The notes below the pieces were generated by a model. It made no database searches. It saw only the letters and a list, made by a program, of their open reading frames with translations, and was not told the origin of the DNA. Shown here one piece after another: positions 21,590 through 32,269 of a stretch of DNA of 64,000 bases; the first letter of the stretch is position 1, and each line of letters starts with the position of its first letter. The stretch is taken from the NCBI GenBank assembly GCA_017591395.1, contig WEDG01004929.1, positions 124,001 through 188,000 of the forward strand. Reading direction: 5' to 3'. This DNA is from Schistocephalus solidus (Eukaryota; Platyhelminthes; Cestoda; Diphyllobothriidea; Diphyllobothriidae). The position numbers and the translations under genes are program-made.

Positions 21590-22790
21590 GCATCCTGCAC
21601 GACCCGGGCCTCCAAACGCAAGCATCAGGATTTCACACAACAGGGGTTGAATGGCTTCCATCTCACATGTGTGAGATAGCCAGAGGTCACGATAAGAAAG
21701 ATCCATCGCAGCCTGACTCTCAGACCACTAGTCAGCCACTCCACACAACACAAATTGGACTGACTGCAAGGTCTGATTGCAAATGCCAGTTGACGACCTA
21801 CCAACCCATGGCGCTTATCGTTACCGCACTCTCTCCTCCTCCCCCACCTGAGCCCGGTGTCATGACATAGTCAAGAAGACCGGAGATGGGGGAGGACGCA
21901 GGTTGTTGGTGCGGCCGGAGCTGCCCCTGGGCGTACCACTACACCTGGCTTGGATCCCACGGAGTGGGAGTGCCATAAAGGCCACATTAGGAAGGAGCCA
22001 TTGCAGCCTGACACAGTCCACCAGTCAGCCACTCCACACCATACACACATTGGGCTGAAGACGCATTCCGAGTTATCAAGTCAGTTGGCAACCTTCCAAG
22101 CCATGGCTTTTAGTGCACCGTGATATTTTCAAGCGCGTCAGATGGTTTATAGGGAGGAAAGTGCGCTGAGCCATCGACCTCACTCTCCCCCCCCCCACAA
22201 TCAGACCACCGTCCGAGCCGGTTAGTTGTATGATGTGGGAGTGGGTGCATTGGCTGACGGGTCGGCGTACCCGTCTTCGCGTGCCACAGTATGACCTGAC
22301 CCCCATAACGCACACACCATGATTCACTAAATCATTGGATATGGAGGAGCCATCGCCGTCTGCCTCCCAGTCTACTGGTCAGCCACTCGACACACACAGA
22401 ACTTACGCTGGGCCGACGGCGTGAATTGGTGTAATTGTCAGATTGGCAGCCTTCCAAGCCACGATTTCTAGGAAACCGTGATATTCACAGGCACATTACG
22501 ATGGTGAGGGTGTTGTCTATATATTGTTGTAGGAAGTGTGCGCTGATATGGTTTAGCCTCCGGTGGTTTACCACAGGTTGTCGTGGAAACGCATGCGTCC
22601 TAATAGGCCTATGCGATGAATGAATGCGCGAGGACAGTGGAGGCGGCAATCCCTGCTGTGTGTTGGTGCTCCAGGCACTGGTTCACCAGCCTCTGTACGA
22701 TGGATTCACAAGTGACCGACCAGGCCGATGCGTGAGGTGAATGTGCAGTCGCAATGAGGACAGTTTAGGAGAGAGTCCCCATCTACCATT
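21590..22790 (-). mobile_element. EN-RT-C2H2 LINE copy 3 (3' tail plus zinc-finger remnant)
   Basis: The tail blocks at 21610-22100 ('GATTTCACACAACAGG', 'CATCTCACATGTGTGAGATA') match those at 18120-18300 and 54340-54520. A repeat A segment is included at 21815-21990. Minus-strand zinc-finger coding sequence follows at 22560-22790, where the reverse complement reads as 'C-D-C-x-F-T-S-R-I-G-L-V'-like fingers. RT is absent. It directly abuts copy 2, so one inserted next to or into the other. Confidence 0.65.
21815..21990 (+). repeat. Dispersed repeat A, copy embedded in a LINE tail
   Basis: Contains 'TACCGCACTCTCTCCTCCTC', 'CCCGGTGTCATGACATAGTC', 'GGCCGGAGCTGCCCC' and 'GGCTTGGATCCCACGGAGTG', as in the 17515 copy, but lacks the left third. 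Confidence 0.7.
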
Positions 22791-24155
22791 CGATTATCCG
22801 TAGCGTTCGACCAGCGGGTGATTAGATTACGGTCAGTGGCTGGCTTCGAAGGCGGCATATGCGGCTGTAGTCCTGGGGCTAGCATGGAATCAACTCAAAC
22901 GAATAAAGGTGGGCCATGAGTCAGTCTAACCCCGTTTTGATCCAGTGGATCTACAGCGAAGCCTGCTGTGGGGGCAAACTTTCAAGATGCACCATGACCT
23001 CAGCCTGTACATAAAAACCAGTTTAAACCTCAAAGGTTTTCCTTTATGAGCTTGCCGCACGCCTCGATGGTCGCCCGTCCAACAACTTAGCCCTATCGAA
23101 TCCCCAAACTAGAACTCGAAAGCAAGGGCGGAAGAAGAGAATCGTATTGGCGTATTCTACCCGTGTACATAAAGCGAAGAAGGAACGTACGAGAATGTCC
23201 AAGGTCAGACTGAACTCCAACTAATCAGATAGTGTCCTTGGGTGGTTAGCATATTGGTTGGATTTCTGACTCATCTGACTCGTTGAGTAAAACTCCAATC
23301 CTGCCGGGAGCTGGTGTGACATCATCACTTGACCGGCATGCGGGCGGATCGATAGGGTGGCGTGTGAATGAGTTGTTAGGGCAGCGTGTGAGCGAGTCGT
23401 TCAGGACGGCTCTTACTAACACTTTCTACATTGTAATCTTATTCGTCAAAATACCCTATGACTTCCAACGTCAACTTTTTAAGAATGATGATTGCTCGCT
23501 GAACTTATCCTCGAGAACTAGCCAACTTCATTAGTCACCTCATTTGTATTCAAATATATCACTGAGGTATTCGCAAAAGCTTCTTATCATTATCACACGG
23601 TAAATGGGTAGGCAATGAACTGCTGTGTAAGGCAACTATACCTACTGGAAACGGTGGCCGTCCGACACTATTGCACCGGTCACTTTACTTGCTTTTGGGC
23701 TTATTTAACTCAAGGTCACTCAATTCTAACCCAAAAGGCTCCCGCAACAAAACAAACTCACCTACTTGTAGGCGCACTGATCTGCGGCCACTCTTCCGAC
23801 TTCAGCTCGGACACGTGCGTCTGCGGCAATCCCCGAGCGTCATCGCCGCCGCTTTGTAATGCAGCATTCCTGTCCGCCTCTCACTCACTCTCAATTCGCT
23901 ACTGAAGACGTTTATGACTACGCCAGCCGGGCGAGAGCTCGAGCCCAATCAGTGTCACATAGTTCGATGACTGGTTGCAGGCGGAAACAACTCAAAAAAG
24001 ACATGAGAGCTCGGTGGCGGGGCCTAACACATGCAGCCATTCGCGGCCGCCCAGGCTCCACTTGAGCACGCCATCCCTTGTCGATGGTAACCTATGCCAC
24101 TAGACAAATCACACCTATGGTAATGCATCACACATCAATATTAAAACCTTGCAGC
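22791..24155. other. Interval with no recognisable gene
   Basis: Only short open frames (for example 23283-23534 and 23615-23905 plus) without a family motif. I found no exon I can name. Confidence 0.4.
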
Positions 24156-24335
24156 TTTCTTCACAAACCTAGTAAATCAGCTGCCACCAATGTTCTTCCT
24201 CTCTCTTAGGCACGACTGGACGCATTCAACACCAGCCCTGGCTTGGCCAATGGGCACTGCTGCCTAGACAAAAACTCGTAGGTCTGTGCACAATAAAGCC
24301 CTCCTTCCGGTGTCTTCTGTCTTTTGCTACAACTT
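24156..24335 (+). repeat. Dispersed repeat B, plus copy
   Basis: 'GACTGGACGCATTCAACACC', 'GGGCACTGCTGCCTAGACA' and 'GTCTGTGCACAATAAAG' match the reverse complement of 12340-12480 block by block. Confidence 0.5.
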
Positions 24336-24615
24336 GGGAGTTGACTTTGTTTTAGTGCTCTGAGTACACACTCACTACTCAAACGCCACAAGACCTCTCC
24401 ACGTCAAGGATAGCAGTTTTTACTTAATAACAGAACACCAAATGTACCGACTGGACGAGAGAGGCTCTCTTTAATTTCGGTAAGGGCAGTTTAGAAAAAT
24501 GCTGTAACCCTAGCAAGGTGCAAAAATTGTGCTCTCAGTTTCCACTTCTGGGCGTCAAGCGCTTCGTTAACGTCATACGACGAATAAGGAGGATGAGGAG
24601 TGTTTGGGATTTTGC

Positions 24616-26016
24616 CTACTGACCACTGTTGTAGTTGAGAAAACTAGGAATCCTGTCGGGCACCACGCTTGGTCTCCAGGTCTGAGGATCATTGTCCTCA
24701 TCACTGTCGAAACTGGACTCGTCATCCTCGTCTGCATCGAGATCAGTACCAGTTAGGTGCACTTCCAGATTTGTCGGTTTCTCAGAGAGCGAGATTCGTT
24801 TCGACTGTCTCTTAATCTTCACGGTTTCCGTGGGGTGGCCCTCAGCGGTATGCCCCGTGTAAATTTCCAGCGCTCTAATAGTTTCATCTCCAAAAATGGC
24901 AAGTTTTATGGGTGAGCTGGCCTTGAGGAACTCCATTATTTCTAAAATTAGCTCTTTGTTTATGGCATTGAAGTCATGATAGACCCGTAATATCTCTGTG
25001 TACATTCGCGCTGGCAGACGATCCCAGACCTCCGATATTTTAGCCCTCCTTGCAGTCTCCGCAGTGAACGCCTCTTCATTCTCCTTCGGTGGCATGGGCT
25101 CCTCCAGACTCTCGGCTTGCTCTCGTAGCTCAGATATGTTCTGAGAAACGCTGCTCAGGATCCTAAAGAGCAGTGTTCGGGTCATCTCCCTTCGGCGAAA
25201 GATTCGACATTCGAAAAAGACCAGAAGACTGGGGTTGGGAATGTTGTAAAGAAGATCTGCGATGGTGTAGTAGACACACGAGATAAGGTGGTGGTGCACA
25301 TCTGTGAAGCTATACGACTGTCTGGGGAAGTGGAAGGGTTGCGGGGTAGCTCTTATCAACTGGAGGTCGGCGTGCTGTTCCAAAGCCTTACGGTAAACGG
25401 TGATCTGATTTTCCCTGGGAACCATTAGGATAGCCAGTAGACGCACGAGACTGCTAATTACCTGTTCCATGCCACCTAGCATGGCGTTGTTAAATTTCCG
25501 CGCCAGATATGCGATGGCCAAGCAAGCCTCCTGAGCCACTTCCGGTTGTTCAGCTGTGAGACAGGTCGTCAATAATTGGTTGAATCGGGTTGAGTGTTTT
25601 TCCATCCAATCACGCATCGGAGGAAAGAAGCGTTGTGAATTGGCCAGCTCACACAGTTCTCGCAGAGTAAGGCATTTCTCAACAACGGTGGCTCTTGGGC
25701 CCTCTTCAGATCCCCTATCTCCGTCGAAGGAAAAACCCGAGATGGTGTGAAGCATCCTGCGCAGTTTATCGTCGATGTTTATCTTCTTGGTAGTTGAGTA
25801 GGAGCCGATGGCAGACATATGGCCAAGGAAGGTGTGTTGTGGCATACCACTGATGCTAGCCAGTGAGTCTAGAAGGGGATTTGTGGCCACAGCGGCTGAC
25901 TCTTGCAGATACTTTTTGAAGGAATTCCTTGTCCGAGTTCGGTTTTCAAAATCTGCCTGCGCAATTATCACACTTGGGACGCTACCGTCGCTCAAACAGC
26001 TCTGTCGAATGATCAT
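24616..26016 (-). CDS. Uncharacterised protein, member 2 of a local three-gene family
   Basis: An uninterrupted 466-residue frame starts with ATG at 26016 and ends in TAG at 24616. It is collinear with the 9150-10601 product: 'NPLLDSLASISGMPQHTFLG' (46-65), 'EACLAIAYLARK' (163-174), 'MVPRENQITVYRKALEQHAD' (198-217), 'FHFPRQSYSFTDVHHHLIS' (228-246), 'YYTIAD' (249-254) and 'FFECRIFRRREMTRTLLFRI' (267-286). The C-terminal third has the same plan: 'KRISLS', an acidic run ('DADEDDESSFDSDED') and a 'VPDRIPSFLNYN' tail. No intron, signal peptide or transmembrane segment is visible. The family may be a helical-repeat scaffold, but this is a guess from helix-like spacing. It lies 4.7 kb from member 3 and points away from it, with a fold-back element and a LINE fragment between. 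Confidence 0.85.
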   Translation of the reverse strand: MIIRQSCLSDGSVPSVIIAQADFENRTRTRNSFKKYLQESAAVATNPLLDSLASISGMPQHTFLGHMSAIGSYSTTKKINIDDKLRRMLHTISGFSFDGDRGSEEGPRATVVEKCLTLRELCELANSQRFFPPMRDWMEKHSTRFNQLLTTCLTAEQPEVAQEACLAIAYLARKFNNAMLGGMEQVISSLVRLLAILMVPRENQITVYRKALEQHADLQLIRATPQPFHFPRQSYSFTDVHHHLISCVYYTIADLLYNIPNPSLLVFFECRIFRRREMTRTLLFRILSSVSQNISELREQAESLEEPMPPKENEEAFTAETARRAKISEVWDRLPARMYTEILRVYHDFNAINKELILEIMEFLKASSPIKLAIFGDETIRALEIYTGHTAEGHPTETVKIKRQSKRISLSEKPTNLEVHLTGTDLDADEDDESSFDSDEDNDPQTWRPSVVPDRIPSFLNYNSGQ

Positions 26017-26218
26017 TTTGCCCAGTTCTCTGTTGATTTGGTTTTGACACGAAGGGGACCTCAGCCACCCGCAGTTGTCTGTTTATCACCCTCCGCCGCC
26101 TCGAAGAGCGTGTCAAACACGCTTCAAGTGACGTCGATGAACCGATCGATAAATAGACGACGCATTAAACTAGTCAACTTAGACAATGCAGTTTGATCGA
26201 TTTTTATGCATAACAGTT

Positions 26219-26697
26219 GTATTCTGCCGCTGCTTAACACAACTGTGAGGGGTTCGGCTCATCAATGGGTCACCCGGCGTTCCCTGGGTGCTTTCTGGTA
26301 AATACTCCAGTTTAGAAATTTTGGATTTTTAATTTCCTGGAAAATAATCACTTAGGGTAAATCAGTCTATTTGAAGATTTATAGGTGTAAGCTGTTTTGT
26401 CGATATAGCGTTCCTTGTAAACCCTACCTGGCTGCCTGTTGACAGTTTAATGAATATTACGCAGTTATCCCGCCGTAGCTGATAGAAGTCAAACCAAATA
26501 TTCATAACAACTTTCAGTTTACACCTATAAACCTTCAGATAGACGGATTTGCCCGCACAGTCACCGATTAATTCCTGAGGAAATTAAAAATCCAAATTTT
26601 CTAAACTAGCGTTTCTACAAGAAAACACACAGGGAACGCTTAGGAACCCACCGATGAGCCGGACCCCTCGCAGTTGTGTCAAACAGCAACAGAATAC
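26219..26697. mobile_element. Fold-back (MITE-like) element with long imperfect inverted arms
   Basis: The left arm (about 26219-26392) begins 'GTATTCTGCCGCTGCTTAAC' and the reverse complement of the right arm (about 26513-26697) begins 'GTATTCTGTTGCTGTTTGAC'. Both continue through 'ACAACTGTGAGGGGTTCGGC' (left) and 'ACAACTGCGAGGGGTCCGGC' (right), then 'TTGGATTTTTAATTTCCT', and 'TTTATAGGTGTAA' at the inner end. The roughly 120-bp core is non-coding. No target-site duplication was obvious. The arms are too long and diverged for chance. Confidence 0.8.
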
Positions 26698-27680
26698 CAA
26701 TGAAACAAGTCCGGGCTTTTAGATAACACTAGTCTCGTGTGTTTAGATGACTAATCCAAAATCTGATGCTAACTTTAAATGGAGGCTAAATCATTGGTAA
26801 AGGCTAAAAAAGGCTTGAAACGAAACCGGGCGTTTTACCTCTTATGAGCTGTCCATTCGGGCGAACTGTGGAACCATTGGCATTCGCGAGCTGTTAACGA
26901 CCTCCCTGGTGTGCGACATGGACTAAGAATCCCGCAACGTAATAAAAGTGGCTTTGCCCTATGTTCTAGGAAGGATAAAACTTCCTGTGTCCTAACCCCA
27001 ACCCTACCTACCGAACCCTACACACACTACCTTTAGTTGACTTTGTCACTGATTATGGATTCGACTGAGAATCCGCACCATCAGGCTAATAATGAACTTG
27101 CTGCAATGATCGGATCTCCTGCTTCGTGCCTGCTTCCTGAGACTCGCCATTTCGCTGCTGTTGACACCCTACCTTGAGCTGACCCCTAATCTCCTTGAAA
27201 TGCAGGGTAAGGCCATCTGTATTACGGAGCATTACTACTCTCCTTTCCTCCTCGGTCACAAATAACTAAGAACTGAGACCGAGTGATGCAAATCGTGCCG
27301 ACTCCGGTCCGTTTTCAACACCAGTAGAGAGTTAGGAGGGAAGTAATGTACCACGTTGCGATCATTCTTCTATCTTCTGAAATTCCTCAAGATCACTACT
27401 TTTCTTTTAAAATGCACCGGTTGCTTTTTAGTAAAAGGGTTTAAAGGCCGGAACTTAAAACAGGCAACTCCTACCGGGGTTTTCTTATATTAAAAGAGCA
27501 CAATATGCCACCGCCCGTCGTAATTCTTCGTCCCACAATCCGCCGGATCACAAGCATTCCTCTTACAAGTCGAGCAGATTGTTAGTATCAGGAGCTGAAG
27601 AGGGTTTTCTCCAACCCACATGACCTTTCGAGTTGCAGTGTTGTTCCAGCATAATATATCACCTATAATAATAGCAATAT
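26698..27680. other. Interval with no recognisable gene
   Basis: No domain-bearing frame or known repeat was seen. A minus-strand frame running through 27490-27600 encodes a cysteine-containing stretch ('CSTCKRNACDPADCGTKN'), but it is fused to microsatellite-coded residues and I do not call it a gene. Confidence 0.35.
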
Positions 27681-27742
27681 TAATGATTATGATGAGGATG
27701 ATGATGGTAGTGGTGGTGGTGGTGGCGGTGGTGGTGGTGTTA
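27681..27742 (+). repeat. (GAT)n/(GTG)n compound microsatellite
   Basis: GAT-type triplets run into GTG triplets with one GCG interruption. Confidence 0.85.
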
Positions 27743-27854
27743 ACGTTACTATTGATCATAATGCTGTCATTTTTACGCTTACCATTGTATTCATTAGACA
27801 ATATACACAATTTGAGAGCGGGTTCCCCCTACCACTCTACTTCGAATGCTTCTT

Positions 27855-28095
27855 GCGGATGACAGTTCGATCGTCGTTAGCGACGAAGTTCCCCGTGTGT
27901 CGCAGAGCAGGATGGACGGGGGCGATAATTTGTGCACGCCTGAGATTTTATTGACAGTAGACTTGCGCTGCATCTACCGCATTCGGTCCTCTTCCCCAAC
28001 CTGGACACGGTGTCATGTAGAGTCAAGAAGACTGGACGGGGAATAGGGTGCAATTGGCTGGTGCGGCATTAACCTACACGTAGGCGTGCCCCTAA
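27855..28095 (+). repeat. Dispersed repeat A, diverged plus copy
   Basis: Contains 'ACAGTTCGATCGTCG', 'GACTTGCGCTGCATCTACCG', 'CACGGTGTCATGTAGAGTCA' and 'GAAGACTGGACGGGGAATAG' in the standard order. It sits at the tail end of LINE copy 4. Confidence 0.6.
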
Positions 28096-30130
28096 ACCCA
28101 CTGATTTACACCAAAAATCAGAATTTAGCTCGTTAAGAAAGGAGGACGGCTCATATCCCACTAAATGGGAGCATCATAGACACAAACTAAAGAAGGCGTC
28201 ATTGCCGCCTGATGCTCAGTCCCCCAGTCGGCCACTCCATGTAAAAACACACTTACTTACTGGCTTCGACGCCTGAATTATCCCGTCAATTGGCGGCCTT
28301 CTGAACGACTGATTTTATCAGAGCGTAATAGATTGAAACGCGCCAGATTGTTTACAGGGAGGAAAATGCACTGAGAGTTGACCTCACTCACCCTTTCTTC
28401 TCGCTCTACCCTTTTCCGAGCACAAATCGATTGTCCAAGTCAGTCAATCAACTAATGATGAGATTGGGAGAGGCGGCGGACAGAGTTAGGAACAGCTCGT
28501 TGGCGTGTGCCGCACCCAAAATTTTGTCCCCTAAGCACAGCACACAAGGATTTCACACAAAGTGGGTGAATTGCTCCTCGGATAACACAGGTAGCAGAGG
28601 AGCCACACAAAGAACGAACCAAAGAACACGTTTTCCCCTTACGTGAAAAGTACAATTTTTTGCGCTTGTGTAGGATGGTGTCGGATGGTTCATGTATGGT
28701 GCACTTGTTGATAGGGAAATATGTGATGTGGTTTACCGCAGGTTTTACTGGAAACACATGTGGCCAAATAAGGCATTGTGTGGATTAACTGTGCGTGGTC
28801 AGCGTGGACAGTTGAGGTGGGCGCGGTGGGTTTATGTTGGTGTTCCTGGCACTAGTGTCTGTGCGATGGATGCGCAAGTGACCGGAAATGCTAATGCGTG
28901 AGGTGGATGTGCAATCGCAATAAGGACTGCTTGGGATTAAGTTTAAATGGCTGATGGTGAGGTTAGAAGTTGGCGATACGCCAGAAGTGTCCTCTTCGTT
29001 GGCAGCAGTGGGTAATATAGAAGTCGAAATTTCCATGGTCATGACAGGGATGATGAAAGAAGAAGGGGTAGCCGACGTCGACTACGTCGGAGACGCATTT
29101 GGAGTTTGACCATCAGTGGTGATAGTGGTCGCCGTGGGAGATGGGGCAGGAGTGACGATGGGGGTGTTTGCGGAGACAGCAAGCGGGGTTGTGGGGTTTT
29201 TATGCATCGGTTCGGCGAGTATATTGACCTCATAGATTGTTGCTACTGTCTTCACTGCTCTCCGCCGGGCTAGTCTATCCCGTGTGAGGTCCTCCCAGCT
29301 ATCCAGATTCATTTGTAAGTGCCTGAGAAAAGGTTTGAAGTTATAATAGTAGTGTTGTTTTTGACTCATATGTGGTGATCACCCACAGTGATATCGCTTT
29401 AGAAGAGCCGCTTGGGTAAGCGCTCGTCAAACATCCTCGCGAGGTAGCTGGGTCATCGTATTTGCAGTTTCCTCAGAATGACGTGGAGGCTGAGGATTTC
29501 AGCTCGTTCCAGGACTTCCGTATCTGGAATTTTGACTTGCCATCTCAACTTCAAGATTCTGCGGAGGCGGCTGAGGTGGTAGTGATTTATTTCTTTCGCT
29601 TGTTTATAGTAGGCACTCCATGTAGCAAGGTGAGCAAGATGACGGCTTTGTATATCAGAGGAAGATGTGATCACTGTAACAAGAAGTTTATTGGCCTAGT
29701 GTTTCGATTCTCACTCGAAAATGGCATCAGAGACGTCCGGAGAAAAGGCTTTGTACCTCTTCCTTTTGGTGCTGAGATGAAGGTCATCGGATTACACACT
29801 GAGGCTTACGGCCGGTCGAGGGCCTGGCTGGCTTTGGAGATCTGATGAGTAACCTCGTCGATTCTCACTTTGCGTGACAGTATGCTTCCTAGATAAGTGA
29901 CGTTGTCCATAGTCTTAAGTCGGGTGCCGTTAACAATGATTTCAGGGTGTTGTATTCCGTGTTAGGTAAAGGTTAGTGCATGACCACTGTTTTTTCGTTT
30001 TAAATTGTCAGTCTGAAATTGGCGCAGTTGGTGACGAAGAGCTCCATGTGCCTTCGCATTTTCTCTACAGTCGCGGTGTTGAGTGCTCAGTCGTCTGCAA
30101 AGAGCAAGTCGTGTGGCTAAGCAGTTTTGT
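28096..30130 (-). mobile_element. EN-RT-C2H2 LINE copy 4 (3' part, decayed)
   Basis: The tail blocks at 28190-28600 match the other copies. Zinc-finger coding remains at 28785-29042 ('[20 protein letters not shown]'). The basic linker is at 29082-29369 ('RDRLARRRAVKTVATIYEVN'). The RT C-terminal stretch is at 29453-29674 ('LSRLRRILKLRWQVKIPDTE'), and more degenerate RT sequence runs to about 30130. Endonuclease and most of RT are absent. Stops and frame changes show it is inactive. Confidence 0.75.
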
Positions 30131-30702
30131 CTCTAAATAGGGCTGCCGAGTCAGTCCAGACGGCTGCCGAACTCCACCAGGTGTCACGACTTTGTGAAAT
30201 CTAGAGACCCGAATTAGCCTGGGCCGCCCCCGAGTAGGCAGGTTGCTCTCTCTGTAGAACTTTTGAAATGAGTGGGAAGAGGAGGGATGGGAAGGGGGCT
30301 GGAATACCGGGTGTGGAGGCACACAGCACCAGATACCCTCATTTATTTTAACCCGCCGTTCAAGGCATTTACTGGGGCGTGACCGCTAGGCCAAACCCAG
30401 CTTTGAGGAGCCACATAAGAGATTTTGTAAACCGCATCGTCATCGGTAAGGTGAATTTTTGTTGACTTACACGGCAACATTACTTGCATTGGGTCCTATC
30501 AACACGGTCTCAAGCGCACCATGCCTCTCCAATTTCTCATCTGCGTATCCTGTTCTAATTATGGAGATCGCATTAGTGATTCAGTAAAATTTGACAGAAT
30601 GCATTCGTGTGAAGGCAGAAGCACACTCGAACGGCGATTGCAACGAGTTATCGATTTTTTCGGCAATGCGCACACGTGCATTCCGGTTGCCCGAGCCAAG
30701 TC

Positions 30703-32263
30703 ATGTCGAGCGCAGAGAGGCCGGCAAAACAAAGTGTAAAGACCTTCCGAGAGAGTATTCTGGATATTCAGCCCAAATTGGTATTGGCCGAGGCAACCAA
30801 ATGTAACGCTGCCCAGGGCAAAGCAAAATACGAAAAATTCCTGCGCGATCTCAGCGCCAGGGTGACTAATCCGGTGCTTGATTCGCTGCCCAGCGTAAAT
30901 GGCATCCCACGCAGTGCCTTCCTCTACCGTTTTGCGGCTGTCAGTCCCTTTATTACTTCGAGGAAGTTGAATATGGCCTCCTACCTTGACAGCCTGATCA
31001 ATCTGCTGGCAGAGACGGTCGAAGAAGGTAGGGAGGCGTCAAAAACACCGTCAACTTCGTGTGAGAAGTACGATGCACTGCGGCAGCTTCGTGAAATCGC
31101 TGCTAGCGATACTTATTCGGTTCAAATGTCTGACTATATAAGATCACACCCCGGCGAAATTAACCGCATGATAATTCACATCCTTGACTTCAGCCACACG
31201 GAAGTGGCTATTGAAGCTTGCTTTACCATTGCATTCCTGGCGAGGCGCTTCCATTTCGAACTTTACGATGAGATGGACTCCCTGATCGCAGCCCTGGTGC
31301 GCATGGTGGCCGTTGGCATGGTGCCACTGGAGAACTACGTGACCCTCTATCGAGAGGAGGCCGATAGGCACAAGGATCGTGAAATGGTCAGCAGTCGAGC
31401 GCTACCCTTCTACTTCCAGAGAATGCCAGTGGAATTTTCAGAATGTCAACACAGAATGGTTGGTATGCTCTATTACACTATCGCAGACCTCCTTTTCAGC
31501 CTGCCCTGGCCGAAATTGATCCTCTTTTTCGAGTGCCGAATCTTTCGTCGTAAGGAAATGACACGCACTCTGCTCTTCGATATCCTCGCCAGCCTCTGCA
31601 TGAATCTTCGTGAACTGCGCAATGAGGCCGACCGACTTTCCAAGATCACCCCGCCGCCTCAAGCCGAATCCGCTGTCACGGCCGGCCTCTGGGATGACCT
31701 GCCAGCCAATATGTACCTGGAACTGCTAAGGGCTTGCAATGACAAGAACCCCAAAAACAGTGCTCTCATAGAAGGCATGATGTCCATCCTGCGTGCGTCC
31801 GCACCCGTCAAACTGCCGATCTTTGAGGAAGACGCCCTACGAGTCTTTGAGTACTACTTCCAGGGCACAACGGAAGACAAGGTTCAGTTTGGACGTCAGT
31901 CTGTTAAACAACATGGAAGACAAACTGTCCGAAATGACTCCAGTGGTAAACCGGTTGCTTCACCTAACAAGAGTGTTCATGACGATAAAGTTCGTGGCAG
32001 TCAAACTTCAGTGAGGAGGAGTGAAAGGAAAAAGAGGTCGAGCTCTCCCCGAGGAACCGATTCTGTAGGTGATGGGAGGCAAAGGCCACAAAGGAACGGC
32101 AGGAGGAGAAGTGGATTCCGAAGATGGAGAAGCCGAGAAAGAGGTAGAATACGACTACAACGAATCGATCAGCGACGGTGAGGTGGACTTTACAACAACA
32201 AGAACGAGCGTCATTCCGGCTCGCCTGCCTGACATCTTTCAGATACACCGGACTTCCAGGTGA
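30703..32263 (+). CDS. Uncharacterised protein, member 3 of a local three-gene family (with probable 34-nt intron)
   Basis: The frame from ATG 30703 runs to TGA at 32179 unspliced, but its last residues then become arginine-rich and unlike the relatives. Removing 32069-32102 (starts GTGATG, ends GGCAG, 34 nt) moves to the frame encoding an acidic run and 'SVIPARLPDIFQIHRTSR', ending at 32263. This is the same tail as members 1 and 2. The spliced product is 508 residues. Shared blocks are 'NPVLDSLPSVNGIPRSAFLY' (56-75), 'EACFTIAFLARR' (171-182), 'MVPLENYVTLYREEADRH' (206-223), 'LYYTIADLL' (257-265) and 'FFECRIFRRKEMTRTLLF' (275-292). The FHFPRQ block is altered to 'FYFQRM'. Function is unknown. 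A single-base indel is the alternative to the intron. Confidence 0.8.
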
Positions 32264-32269
32264 AATAAA
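32264..32269 (+). other. AATAAA polyadenylation signal of family member 3
   Basis: The hexamer directly follows the TGA of the spliced frame (32261-32263). This supports that stop as the true gene end over the upstream TGA at 32179. Confidence 0.5.

Noticed and set aside
27490..27810. Minus-strand frame with cysteine-containing C-terminus
   Set aside because: Most of it is microsatellite-coded Thr/Ile, and the remaining 30 residues match no family I know.
30676..30702. Upstream in-frame GTG as start of family member 3
   Set aside because: Nuclear animal genes start at ATG. The first ATG in frame is 30703, and the relatives do not extend further.
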